Below the pieces are notes generated by a model that made no database searches, was not told the origin of the DNA, and was given only the letters and a program-made list of their open reading frames with translations. A stretch of DNA of 14,375 bases from Candidatus Nomurabacteria bacterium. Lineage in GTDB: Bacteria; Patescibacteriota; Minisyncoccia; Phycocordibacterales; UBA10002. How positions within the stretch are numbered: the first letter of the stretch is position 1; every line of letters begins with the position of its first letter. A program made the translations under genes and the position numbers. Location: the NCBI GenBank assembly GCA_943349725.1, contig CALQZP010000021.1, positions 1 to 14,375 on the forward strand. Reading direction: 5' to 3'. Positions 6,534 through 12,154 of this stretch are shown piece by piece.

Positions 6534-6553
6534 TCTTTGCCACAATTTGCAAC

Positions 6554-6584
6554 AAAAAAGCCCCGCGTCTTACGACACGGGGCT
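6554..6584 (-). terminator. Intrinsic terminator of the hisG-hisI operon
   Basis: On the minus strand AGCCCCGTGTC-GTAA-GACGCGGGGCT forms an 11-bp stem (6584-6574 with 6569-6559) followed by a T-run (plus strand A 6554-6559). It is 19 nt past the hisI stop. Confidence 0.92.
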
Positions 6585-6603
6585 ACTTAGTGGGATTTTC
6601 TGC

Positions 6604-7014
6604 TTACGACCCTAAGCGATCGCTCACTTCAACGATTTCAAGGGTTGTGTGGTCATCTTTTTCAAAGATTGACCCAATGACCGAACGATAGAAACAGGTT
6701 TCTTTTCCGGTGTGACACGCGCCACTCTCGGGTTTTGTCTGGGTGACGACATAGAGAAGCGCATCGCCGTCACAATCAAGCCGTGGCGGTTTCTGAAGCC
6801 GAAGTACATTACCACTTTTGGTTTCGCCTTTTTTCCAGCGTTCACCCCGCGACGTTGACCACAAGACAACCTCACCACTCGCCACCGTCTCAAGGAATTC
6901 TTCCTTTCGGGTATAGGCAAGTATGAGCACCGTGCCGGTGCCTTCCTCTTGCACGATGACGGGGACAAGCCCTCCTCGTTTCTCAAAATTAGGGACTCGA
7001 ACAGTTGGTTGCAT
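6604..7014 (-). CDS. hisI: Phosphoribosyl-AMP cyclohydrolase (HisI)
   Basis: 136 residues. HisI opens the adenine ring of phosphoribosyl-AMP, step 3 of histidine synthesis in the cytoplasm. Family motifs are clear: LILAYTRKEEF (30-40), the VVLWSTSRGERWKKGETKSGN block (49-69), the metal site DCDGDALL (D80, D82, D84 with C81) and the zinc ligands in ACHTG (C100) and TCFYR (C107). It is HisI alone: the C-terminal HisE pyrophosphatase found in fused HisIE enzymes is absent. The ATG at 7014 is chosen because AAAGGA lies about 9 nt upstream; a TTG at 7041 in frame would overlap hisG and lacks a ribosome site. It begins 17 nt after hisG and ends at a strong terminator. Confidence 0.93.
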   Translation of the reverse strand: MQPTVRVPNFEKRGGLVPVIVQEEGTGTVLILAYTRKEEFLETVASGEVVLWSTSRGERWKKGETKSGNVLRLQKPPRLDCDGDALLYVVTQTKPESGACHTGKETCFYRSVIGSIFEKDDHTTLEIVEVSDRLGS

Positions 7015-7031
7015 ATATAGTTTTCCTTTCT

Positions 7032-7982
7032 TTATCTCCAACTCCTGATGACCTTCGAGATGGGCATTTCAACAAGATCCTGCGCACCGCTCGCAAAGAG
7101 TGCGGGCAGGAGCGCATTAAGTTCCCCCTTGTACACCACGGTGCCGACGGAGAAGTAATTTCCATCTGCAAGCGGCGTCACCGTAGGATTCTTGAGGGAT
7201 GGGAGGTGCTGCAAAAGAGCATCTCTGTTCCCCTTCGATACATTCATCACCAGGAACACTTGCTCCCGGGCGGCGAGTGTCCCGAGCAGAAGTTGCTTAA
7301 GTGCCCTGACCAGCTCTTCCTTTGGATGCTCTCTGGGTGATCCTACCGTTGTAGCCCAGATGTCCGGATTCACGATCAAGCAGGTGTAGGTCTCCATCAA
7401 AGTGTGGATAACCTTAAGTTTATTTGCCTTGAGGCTCGCCCCCGTATCGGTAAGACATACCCCGTACTTGTAGTCGCGGGGAATATGCGCTTCGGTGCCA
7501 CCGTAGGAGAAGCGAATGGCAGGAGGAGTGAGAGATTGATTCCCATACCACCCTGCCGTTAAGTGCGGATACTCGCTCAAGATGACCGCATCTTCTTCCA
7601 CGTCTTCAATGCTTTTTGCAGGATTCGATTTTGACGCAACGAGGACCACCTTAGCCTTTCCTGAGGAAGTGCCTCGACCATACGGGAGTTCCGCAATGAC
7701 ATAACAATCTGAACTGCTTTCATATTGACAATCCAGTCCGCAAATTCCCACATCGTAGAAACCTCGGGCGACCAGATCGGGGATATGTTGCGGTCGCATG
7801 AATGTCACCCTCTCAACAAGAGAGTCACCGATCCGTACCTCGTGTTTCCGCGGGTCCTCATAGAGTTTGAAGTTTGCTTCTCCAAACAGCCGTGTCGTCC
7901 CATCCTGCAAACCTCCATTCGGCAGGGCGACATTTAGTCCGGTTGATTTCCGTGATTTCTGATTTCTTGTATTTCTTTCCAT
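7032..7982 (-). CDS. hisG: ATP phosphoribosyltransferase (HisG, long form)
   Basis: 316 residues. HisG joins ATP and PRPP to phosphoribosyl-ATP, the first and feedback-regulated step of histidine synthesis. Visible motifs: GLNVALPNGGLQDGTTRLF (15-33), a catalytic-core strand with RGFYDVGICGLDC (73-85), KAKVVLVASKSN, and the PRPP-binding loop LTDTGASLKANKL (177-189). A C-terminal extension (about 236-316, with KGNRDALLQHLPSLKNPTVT and VYKGELNALLPAL) corresponds to the ACT-like regulatory domain of long-form HisG, which binds histidine and does not need HisZ. The start at 7982 is fixed by a strong AGGAAGGA ending 5 nt before the ATG; an in-frame extension to 8042 only reads through the upstream gene. 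It follows the zinc-ribbon gene by 14 nt, downstream of the candidate attenuator. Confidence 0.93.
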   Translation of the reverse strand: MERNTRNQKSRKSTGLNVALPNGGLQDGTTRLFGEANFKLYEDPRKHEVRIGDSLVERVTFMRPQHIPDLVARGFYDVGICGLDCQYESSSDCYVIAELPYGRGTSSGKAKVVLVASKSNPAKSIEDVEEDAVILSEYPHLTAGWYGNQSLTPPAIRFSYGGTEAHIPRDYKYGVCLTDTGASLKANKLKVIHTLMETYTCLIVNPDIWATTVGSPREHPKEELVRALKQLLLGTLAAREQVFLVMNVSKGNRDALLQHLPSLKNPTVTPLADGNYFSVGTVVYKGELNALLPALFASGAQDLVEMPISKVIRSWR

Positions 7983-7996
7983 ATCATTCCTTCCTG

Positions 7997-8185
7997 TTAC
8001 CACCCACGTATTTTGACCCACCTGTGGTTGCAGATGGTGCATTTACATTTGACCCGAGAGACCCACACGTCTCTTCCGTCGGGAGTCTTCTCGTATCCGC
8101 CGGGTGACCACGTCACGATTTCCGCACCTTGCCAGTTATGGCAATTGGGGCAATAGACACAGTCACCCATTCTTCCGTCAGGCAC
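7997..8185 (-). CDS. Small zinc-ribbon protein, first gene after the his attenuator
   Basis: The frame codes a short protein with two cysteine knuckles: CVYCPNC and, about 40 residues later, CKCTIC followed by NHRW. The spacing CxxCxxC ... CxCxxC is that of a zinc ribbon; the segment between them is polar with GGYEKTPDGRDVW. The start is uncertain: GTG 8185 has AGGA 5 nt upstream (62 residues), ATG 8170 gives 57 residues with a too-close GGAAGA, and TTG 8242 or 8227 would lengthen it. Its stop is 14 nt before hisG, and the hisG ribosome site lies in that gap, so co-expression is likely. Its role is unknown; a link to histidine synthesis or control rests only on position. Confidence 0.6.
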   Translation of the reverse strand: MPDGRMGDCVYCPNCHNWQGAEIVTWSPGGYEKTPDGRDVWVSRVKCKCTICNHRWVKIRGW

Positions 8186-8271
8186 ACTCTTCCTTTCTTC
8201 TTTTTCTGTTTGGTATTCAGTTGTCAATGTACCATCGTACAAAGAACAATTTTTTCGCTCATCCGCAAAGC

Positions 8272-8307
8272 GGTAACGAAAACGGACTCCTTTTCAAGAG
8301 CCCGTTT
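8272..8307 (-). terminator. Candidate attenuator terminator in the his leader
   Basis: On the minus strand AAACGGGCTCTT (8307-8296) pairs with AGGAGTCCGTTT (8291-8280) around a GAAA tetraloop: 12 bp including two G-U pairs. TCGTT follows, so the U-tract (UUUUCGUU counting the stem end) is modest. It lies 31 nt after the leader-peptide stop and upstream of the zinc-ribbon, hisG and hisI genes, the position expected for a conditional terminator. Confidence 0.65.
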
Positions 8308-8360
8308 GTGTGTACGAAATATTTAAAAAATAAATGCGCTAAACACAGACCGACTCTTGA
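8294..8360 (-). promoter_or_regulatory. Candidate antiterminator helix of the his leader
   Basis: TCAAGAGTC (minus strand 8360-8352), inside codons 18-21 of the leader peptide, is complementary over 9 bp (one G-U) to GGCTCTTGA (8302-8294), which is most of the 5' arm and loop of the terminator. A second possible contact is TGTGT (8347-8343) with ACACA upstream of the terminator. The two folds exclude each other. Computed by eye only. Confidence 0.5.
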
Positions 8361-8413
8361 GTTTCGGATCCGTGATGATGGACAGTATAAAATTGTGATT
8401 GTGTGTTTTTCAT
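8339..8413 (-). CDS. Candidate histidine leader peptide (HisL-like)
   Basis: A 24-residue open frame (MKNTQSQFYT, then V, HHH at codons 12-14, then GSETQESVCV, stop TAG) encoded as ATG...CAT CAT CAC...TAG. It lies between the yerC-like gene and the zinc-ribbon/hisG/hisI genes. Three adjacent His codons just before an RNA that can fold into exclusive antiterminator and terminator helices is the layout of the enteric hisL attenuator, which in E. coli has seven His codons. TATAAG (minus strand, six A before the ATG) could be a -10 giving a nearly leaderless message; otherwise it is read through from the yerC-like gene. There is no Shine-Dalgarno. Fewer His codons than in enterics is the main weakness. 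Confidence 0.6.
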   Translation of the reverse strand: MKNTQSQFYTVHHHGSETQESVCV

Positions 8414-8429
8414 TTTTTTCTTATAGAGA

Positions 8430-8492
8430 GGATTTTATTAATCCCTCCCGCCGAAGACGGCGTGTGCTCCCTTTAGGAAAGGGAGAATTAAG
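8430..8492 (-). repeat. Interspersed hairpin repeat, copy B
   Basis: Read on the minus strand: TTAATTCTCCCTTTCCTAAA then GGGAG, a second hairpin CGCCG-TCTT-CGGCG, then GGAGGGATTAATAAA. Compared with copy A (6381-6461) the first stem and the downstream GGAGGGATT are conserved, and the second stem differs in sequence but keeps pairing and the TCTT loop. It lies between the yerC-like stop and the leader peptide. Confidence 0.7.
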
Positions 8493-8501
8493 AAACCACT
8501 T

Positions 8502-8813
8502 CTACTTTTTTCGGCGCCTAATGGCGAGCTGATAGCCTCCCTTCCCGTGCTTGTACCACTTCTTTACTCGAGCGATGGTTCGTGAGCTAAGGCCGGTTTC
8601 CTCCTCAATAACGTCATAATGAATGCTTTTAGCGATGGAACGCGCCGCGCGAAACCGCTTGGCGAACTCCACAAGCTCGGACTCGGTGAGAAGATCGCGC
8701 AAAAGTGCCCTCATTTCCCTACTATCACGCATAGCGAGAAACGCGCTCACGAGCGCCTCAGTGTCGCCACCCATGAGCTCCCGCTTATTGTGTTTTCTTG
8801 GTTTATTTACCAT
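8502..8813 (-). CDS. yerC: YerC/TrpR-family transcriptional regulator
   Basis: 103 residues, a normal length for the YerC/YecD branch of the TrpR superfamily. Recognisable features: an N-terminal helical part (LVSAFLAMRDSREMRALLRD, 21-40), LLTESELVEFAKRFRAAR (41-58), then the helix-turn-helix YDVIEEETGLSSRTIARVKK (66-85) and the family ending YKHGKGGYQLAI. These proteins bind palindromic DNA as helical dimers. TrpR-family members control histidine genes in some Gram-positive bacteria, and this gene sits directly upstream of the his leader, so control of hisG-hisI is a reasonable inference. No ribosome site precedes the ATG. A palindrome of the CTTTAC/GTAAAG family lies 24 nt upstream of the start and could be its own operator. 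Confidence 0.85.
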   Translation of the reverse strand: MVNKPRKHNKRELMGGDTEALVSAFLAMRDSREMRALLRDLLTESELVEFAKRFRAARSIAKSIHYDVIEEETGLSSRTIARVKKWYKHGKGGYQLAIRRRKK

Positions 8814-8836
8814 ATATGATAGAGAGTACTCTTAGA

Positions 8837-8864
8837 GCTACTCTTTACTTGGGTAAAGAGTAGC
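8837..8864. repeat. 12-bp hairpin with TTGG loop upstream of the yerC-like gene
   Basis: GCTACTCTTTAC (8837-8848) and GTAAAGAGTAGC (8853-8864) are perfectly complementary around TTGG. All 28 bases are identical to the core of 6494-6533. It is 24 nt upstream of the yerC-like ATG, in promoter or leader position. It has no T-run. Confidence 0.8.
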
Positions 8865-8881
8865 AAATGGACGTTTCCGTG

Positions 8882-8921
8882 TCAACAGCCCCACTTTACT
8901 AGGGTAAAGTGGGGCTGTTGA
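8882..8921. repeat. Perfect 18-bp hairpin with TAGG loop after the MBL gene
   Basis: TCAACAGCCCCACTTTAC (8882-8899) and GTAAAGTGGGGCTGTTGA (8904-8921) pair perfectly around TAGG. It has the same overall size (40 nt), CTTTAC/GTAAAG inner stem and TNGG loop as 6494-6533, but an unrelated outer stem. It starts 16 nt past the stop of the metallo-beta-lactamase gene and 17 nt from the hairpin at 8837-8864. No T-run follows on either strand. Confidence 0.85.
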
Positions 8922-8937
8922 TGAAGTGCTCTCTCAA

Positions 8938-9573
8938 CTAAAACTCTTTTGTCTCGCCTTCGGCGATAACGACGAATGAGATACCTTCGAGTGGCAGAAA
9001 GTGCTCATGAGCACCGTAATATGGCTTCCGATAGGATATGATTGCGTCATGCACCGGAAATGCGACTTTGGGCTTAATCCGTCTAGCGTACTCAACCGCC
9101 TCGGATACCTTCACCCATGAGCCAGCAACGGGAAGTGCAAGGATCTCGACCGGCTTCTCTGGGTTGGTGAGGGCGTCCCCGGGATAAAACAACCGCTCCG
9201 CAATAAAGTAGCCCGTGTTCATAACCTGGCCAAATTCTTGATATATCTCGGCATGCTTTTCGCCAAAGCCTTCAAGTAACACTCCCAAAATGGTCTTGTT
9301 TTGTCCGTCTTCAAGCAATTCGTACAAAATCCCTTCCTGTTCAAGAATCTTCCCTACTCCACGATTCGTAATCACCTTAGCCTTGGGATTGTTCTTTAGA
9401 ACCGTCTTAAGAGAATCAACGTGCAGATGGTCACCGTGTTCGTGCGTGATGAGAATGATGTCTATATTTTTAACTTCATTCTGCGCCGTAGAGAACATCC
9501 CAGGGTCGGTCATAATCCGAACTCCGTTAATTTCAACAAACAAACAGCAGTGTCCGAGTTTAGTAATTTTCAT
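8938..9573 (-). CDS. Metallo-beta-lactamase-fold hydrolase
   Basis: 211 residues. The metal-binding motif THEHGDHLH (H44, H46, D48, H49) follows the usual strand IDIILI. The later ligands are likely D133 in YPGDAL and H175 in PVHDA. The N-terminus MKITKLGHCCLFVEINGVRI resembles UPF0173/UlaG-like family members that start on a beta strand with a conserved GH. These are cytoplasmic Zn- or Mn-dependent hydrolases with varied phosphoester or lactone substrates; the substrate here cannot be read. It is the last gene of the same-direction cluster, 13 nt after the preceding stop, and has no clear ribosome site. A perfect hairpin follows it. Confidence 0.85.
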   Translation of the reverse strand: MKITKLGHCCLFVEINGVRIMTDPGMFSTAQNEVKNIDIILITHEHGDHLHVDSLKTVLKNNPKAKVITNRGVGKILEQEGILYELLEDGQNKTILGVLLEGFGEKHAEIYQEFGQVMNTGYFIAERLFYPGDALTNPEKPVEILALPVAGSWVKVSEAVEYARRIKPKVAFPVHDAIISYRKPYYGAHEHFLPLEGISFVVIAEGETKEF

Positions 9574-9586
9574 GATGCGCTACGAG

Positions 9587-10039
9587 TTACTTGTTTTTGA
9601 TTCTTCGGTTTTGAGAGCCTTGATTAACAACTTGCGATGAGTGTCGGCGCTGTGCCTCTATTTTAAATCGCGCATTATTTCCCGCGACTCCAACAGAAAA
9701 AGCCGTCGTATTCCTCACCACCTTTGGTCGGTATCCCACATCGGCTGTTAAAACATCTATGGGGTTGGCCCAGGTAAGCGGTCCTCCTACTGTCTTTACC
9801 GTTGTCCTCTTTATGCCCAGGTTATCGCGATGTGTTACCCGCTCGGTCGTCCGAGAAGACTGTGGCCTGTCGGCTCCTTGGGCCTCGGGTGATACCGGTT
9901 CGGAACTAAGTGCCGCAAGTGCGGCTCCTAAGGCAATAAAGTTTTTACCTTTCTGTAAAAATCCAGGCTTTTTCTTTTCTGGTTCCGATACTTTCTTCTC
10001 TTCGGGAACCGGTTCAAACGATGGCATTTCCATACCCAT
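9587..10039 (-). CDS. Hypothetical protein with one hydrophobic segment
   Basis: 150 residues, family not recognised. The N-terminus is charged and Pro/Glu/Lys-rich (EPVPEEKKVSEPEKKKPGF), followed by one short hydrophobic stretch, FIALGAALAALSS (about 34-46), then a Ser/Arg/Thr-rich region and a C-terminal part with GGPLTWANPIDVLTADVGY and VRNTTAFSVGVAGNNARFKI that could be beta structure. The C-terminus is basic (NRRIKNK). It may be an inside-anchored or exported protein. ATG 10039 is taken; ATGs at 10033 and 10027 are equally possible. It lies 29 nt after galU and 13 nt before the MBL gene. Confidence 0.6.
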   Translation of the reverse strand: MGMEMPSFEPVPEEKKVSEPEKKKPGFLQKGKNFIALGAALAALSSEPVSPEAQGADRPQSSRTTERVTHRDNLGIKRTTVKTVGGPLTWANPIDVLTADVGYRPKVVRNTTAFSVGVAGNNARFKIEAQRRHSSQVVNQGSQNRRIKNK

Positions 10040-10068
10040 ATGAGTGCAATTAGTGAGTAATCTTTGTC

Positions 10069-10938
10069 TTATAGTGTAAGTCCTTTTAGGAAAACATTAA
10101 ACTCCTCTTTGGTTTCGGGGTGCAGAAGCCCGAACCGAACCGTTGCCTTGAGGAAACCGACTTTGGAACCGCAATCCAGCCACTCCCCTTCCAGTTCCAC
10201 GCCGTGCACATCTCCCTTGCGAGCCACGACATCAAGTGCGTGCGCGAGCCGGAGCTCTTCGTCTTTCTTTGGTGTGATTTCTTTGAGCGCGCTCATAACT
10301 TCAGGAGTGATAATATACTTCCCCACCACCGCAAGATTTGAGGGTGCGTCCTTAAGTGCCGGTTTCTCTACCATTTCTTGTATTTTAAACACGCCTCCGC
10401 CGACACTCTCTGCCTTCACGATACCTTTTGAAGATACGACTTCGGGAGCCACCTTTGCGAGCCCCACCACCGAAGTTCCATATTTCTCGTAGGCATCCAC
10501 AAGTTGCCTAAGCGCGGGGGTTTTGCCCAGGATAAGGTCGTCTCCAAAGAGTACCGCAACCGGTTCGTTCTCAAAGAGGTGCAAGGCTGTAAGGAGCGCG
10601 TCACCGTCACCCTTTGGATATTTCTGACGGATATAGGCGAAGCGGGCGAGGTTTGAAATATCATGCACGAGCTTTGCGGCCTCCACCTTCCCTTTCTCCT
10701 CAAGCATTCTCTCCAAACCGGGGGCGACATCAAAGTGGTCTTCAATGGTACGTTTCTCGCGCCCTGTCACGAAGATGATGTCGGTAATGCCGGAAGCGAC
10801 CGCCTCTTCCACAAGAAATTGAATCGCGGGTTTGTCCACGATCGGAAGCATCTCCTTCGGCTGGGCCTTGGTCGCCGGCAAAAAGCGAGTACCGAGGCCC
10901 GCTACGGGAATTATTGCTTTGGTGATTTTTCGGGTCAT
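10069..10938 (-). CDS. galU: UTP-glucose-1-phosphate uridylyltransferase (GalU)
   Basis: 289 residues, normal for the family. GalU makes UDP-glucose from UTP and glucose-1-phosphate in the cytoplasm. Seen motifs: the nucleotide-binding loop GLGTRFLPATKAQPKEMLPI (14-33), the metal aspartates in FGDD (D133, D134), EMVEKP (188-193), and the WLDCGSKVGFLKA stretch with the sugar-binding lysine (K259). The ATG overlaps the TGA of the upstream HAD gene (ATGA), so translation is coupled. UDP-glucose would feed surface polysaccharide or glycosylation. The related CugP/RmlA families are less likely because of the EKP and CGSKxG blocks. Confidence 0.93.
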   Translation of the reverse strand: MTRKITKAIIPVAGLGTRFLPATKAQPKEMLPIVDKPAIQFLVEEAVASGITDIIFVTGREKRTIEDHFDVAPGLERMLEEKGKVEAAKLVHDISNLARFAYIRQKYPKGDGDALLTALHLFENEPVAVLFGDDLILGKTPALRQLVDAYEKYGTSVVGLAKVAPEVVSSKGIVKAESVGGGVFKIQEMVEKPALKDAPSNLAVVGKYIITPEVMSALKEITPKKDEELRLAHALDVVARKGDVHGVELEGEWLDCGSKVGFLKATVRFGLLHPETKEEFNVFLKGLTL

Positions 10939-11699
10939 AGTTCTTGTGCTTCAAGTATATCGCGAATAACTCGCTTCGTATGCTCCGGGTCGGTCACCTC
11001 TATGACCGCGACTCCTGTCGCAATCACCGGATGATCGTTCCCTCCCGGCCCAAGGTCGTCTCCGACAAACGCCATTTCGTGCAGGGGAATCTTGAGATGT
11101 TTTTCCATCTGCCTCATCCCGTACGCCTTATCTATTCCCTTTCGCGTCACATCAATGGAGGTGGTTCCCCCCGTGCGTATTTCAAACTGAGGGATAAGCT
11201 TCGCGAGTACCTCAATCATTTTGAGACGCTTCGCGCGGTCTGGGTCCCACGCGCTCTTGAGGTGAAGCGGTGCGGTGGAGCCGTAGGCACCGAAGGTGAT
11301 TTGCGTATCACGGTCTTCAATGAGTTCGCCATATACCGTTTCGGGACGCGTGAAGCCAACCTCTGCAAACATCTTCTCAAACGCGAGTAGTATTCGGCTT
11401 TTGTCTTCCGGCGAAAGCGCTTCCGTGTAGACATTCTCCCACCCGCCTTTACCGTACCGATAAAACGCAGACCCACACGTCGGAAACAAGAAGAGGGACT
11501 CCAGTTTCCCGCTGGAAAGTTTGGGAACGAACTGTTTTTGAAATTGAGCGAAGGACCCGCCGGAAATAACCGCTACGTTCACGCGCTCCAAAAACCGACA
11601 GAGAAGTTCCGCCATTTCGTCGTCCATAGGCTGTTTGCTTTCCGCCAGCGTCTTGTCCAGGTCAAAGGCAAACAGCTTTTTGTCCTTATGCTTTTTCAT
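10935..11699 (-). CDS. HAD-superfamily (IIB) protein resembling eukaryotic-type phosphomannomutase
   Basis: 254 residues from the ATG at 11699 (a TTG at 11711 is less likely). HAD motif I is FAFDLDKTLAESKQ, with nucleophile D13 and acid/base D15; motif II is VAVISGGSF; motif IV is FVGDDLGPGGNDHPV. The order LFPTCGSAFYRYG, then a cap domain with YGELIEDRDTQITFGAYG, then GGTTSIDVTRKGIDKAYGM, then GDD..GGNDH follows the eukaryotic PMM1/PMM2 plan from memory. Eukaryotic PMMs interconvert mannose- or glucose-6- and 1-phosphate. Here the usual DVDGT reads DLDKT. Overlap with galU suggests it makes the sugar-1-phosphate. A simple HAD phosphatase is the alternative. Confidence 0.8.
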   Translation of the reverse strand: MKKHKDKKLFAFDLDKTLAESKQPMDDEMAELLCRFLERVNVAVISGGSFAQFQKQFVPKLSSGKLESLFLFPTCGSAFYRYGKGGWENVYTEALSPEDKSRILLAFEKMFAEVGFTRPETVYGELIEDRDTQITFGAYGSTAPLHLKSAWDPDRAKRLKMIEVLAKLIPQFEIRTGGTTSIDVTRKGIDKAYGMRQMEKHLKIPLHEMAFVGDDLGPGGNDHPVIATGVAVIEVTDPEHTKRVIRDILEAQEL

Positions 11700-11731
11700 A
11701 CGACTATACAACAGTTTTTGAGAAGACCTTG

Positions 11732-12145
11732 TTATGCGTTTACTCCGGGAAGCTTCTCCAGAAATCGCTTAATGCGAACGGTGGATTCGCGGGTGAGAAA
11801 CTCCTCCTTTGAAATCCACTCAAACTCAGAGTGCTCAAAGCTAAGGGTAATCGCGCTGTCTGTCGGAATACGACCGTAGTATCCTACCGCCACCCAGTAC
11901 TCTCCGCGTGGGTTGACCCACGCCAGGCAGTCAAGAAGGGTGAGGTTCTCCACAATAAGCCCCACCTCCTCACGTATTTCTCGTTTAATGCTGTCCAGTA
12001 GGTTCTCTCCGAATTCCACCTCCCCGCCAGGGAGGTCCCAGGTAAGCGGACGCGTGGGGTCGGTATCCGAACGGCGAAGCGCGAGAATCTTTCCGTCTTC
12101 ACGAATAAGTATCGCTTTTTGCGCTAGGTGGGTTGAACTGGACAT
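11732..12145 (-). CDS. Nudix hydrolase
   Basis: 137 residues with a complete Nudix box: G41-x5-E47-x7-R55-E56-I-x-E59-E60-x-G62-L (GEVEFGENLLDSIK then REIREEVGL). The preceding WDLPGG and the later YWVAVGYYG and FEWISKEEF are typical of MutT/NUDT-type domains. Such enzymes split nucleoside diphosphates linked to another group (dNTPs, NDP-sugars, ADP-ribose); the substrate is not evident. Standing beside galU and a phosphomannomutase-like gene, an NDP-sugar or nucleotide clean-up role is possible. It starts 9 nt after the membrane-protein stop and ends 32 nt before the HAD ATG. No Shine-Dalgarno is seen. Confidence 0.92.
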   Translation of the reverse strand: MSSSTHLAQKAILIREDGKILALRRSDTDPTRPLTWDLPGGEVEFGENLLDSIKREIREEVGLIVENLTLLDCLAWVNPRGEYWVAVGYYGRIPTDSAITLSFEHSEFEWISKEEFLTRESTVRIKRFLEKLPGVNA

Positions 12146-12154
12146 GAGAAAAGA

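Noticed and set aside
7983..8042. Longer HisG start at 8042
   Set aside because: The extra 20 residues lie over the zinc-ribbon gene and have no ribosome site, while the ATG at 7982 is preceded by AGGAAGGA at ideal spacing.
8384..8412. TATACT (minus strand 8389-8384) as the his promoter
   Set aside because: No -35 is present at a suitable distance and it lies inside the leader-peptide frame; it is kept only as an alternative, since if it were the real promoter the leader peptide would not be made.
8242..8500. T-box riboswitch upstream of hisG
   Set aside because: No T-box sequence (AGGGUGGNACCGCG-like) or Stem I features were found; the His-codon frame explains the region better.
6381..8921. 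CRISPR array from the repeated hairpins
   Set aside because: Copies are not regularly spaced, differ in orientation and sequence, and no cas gene is present.
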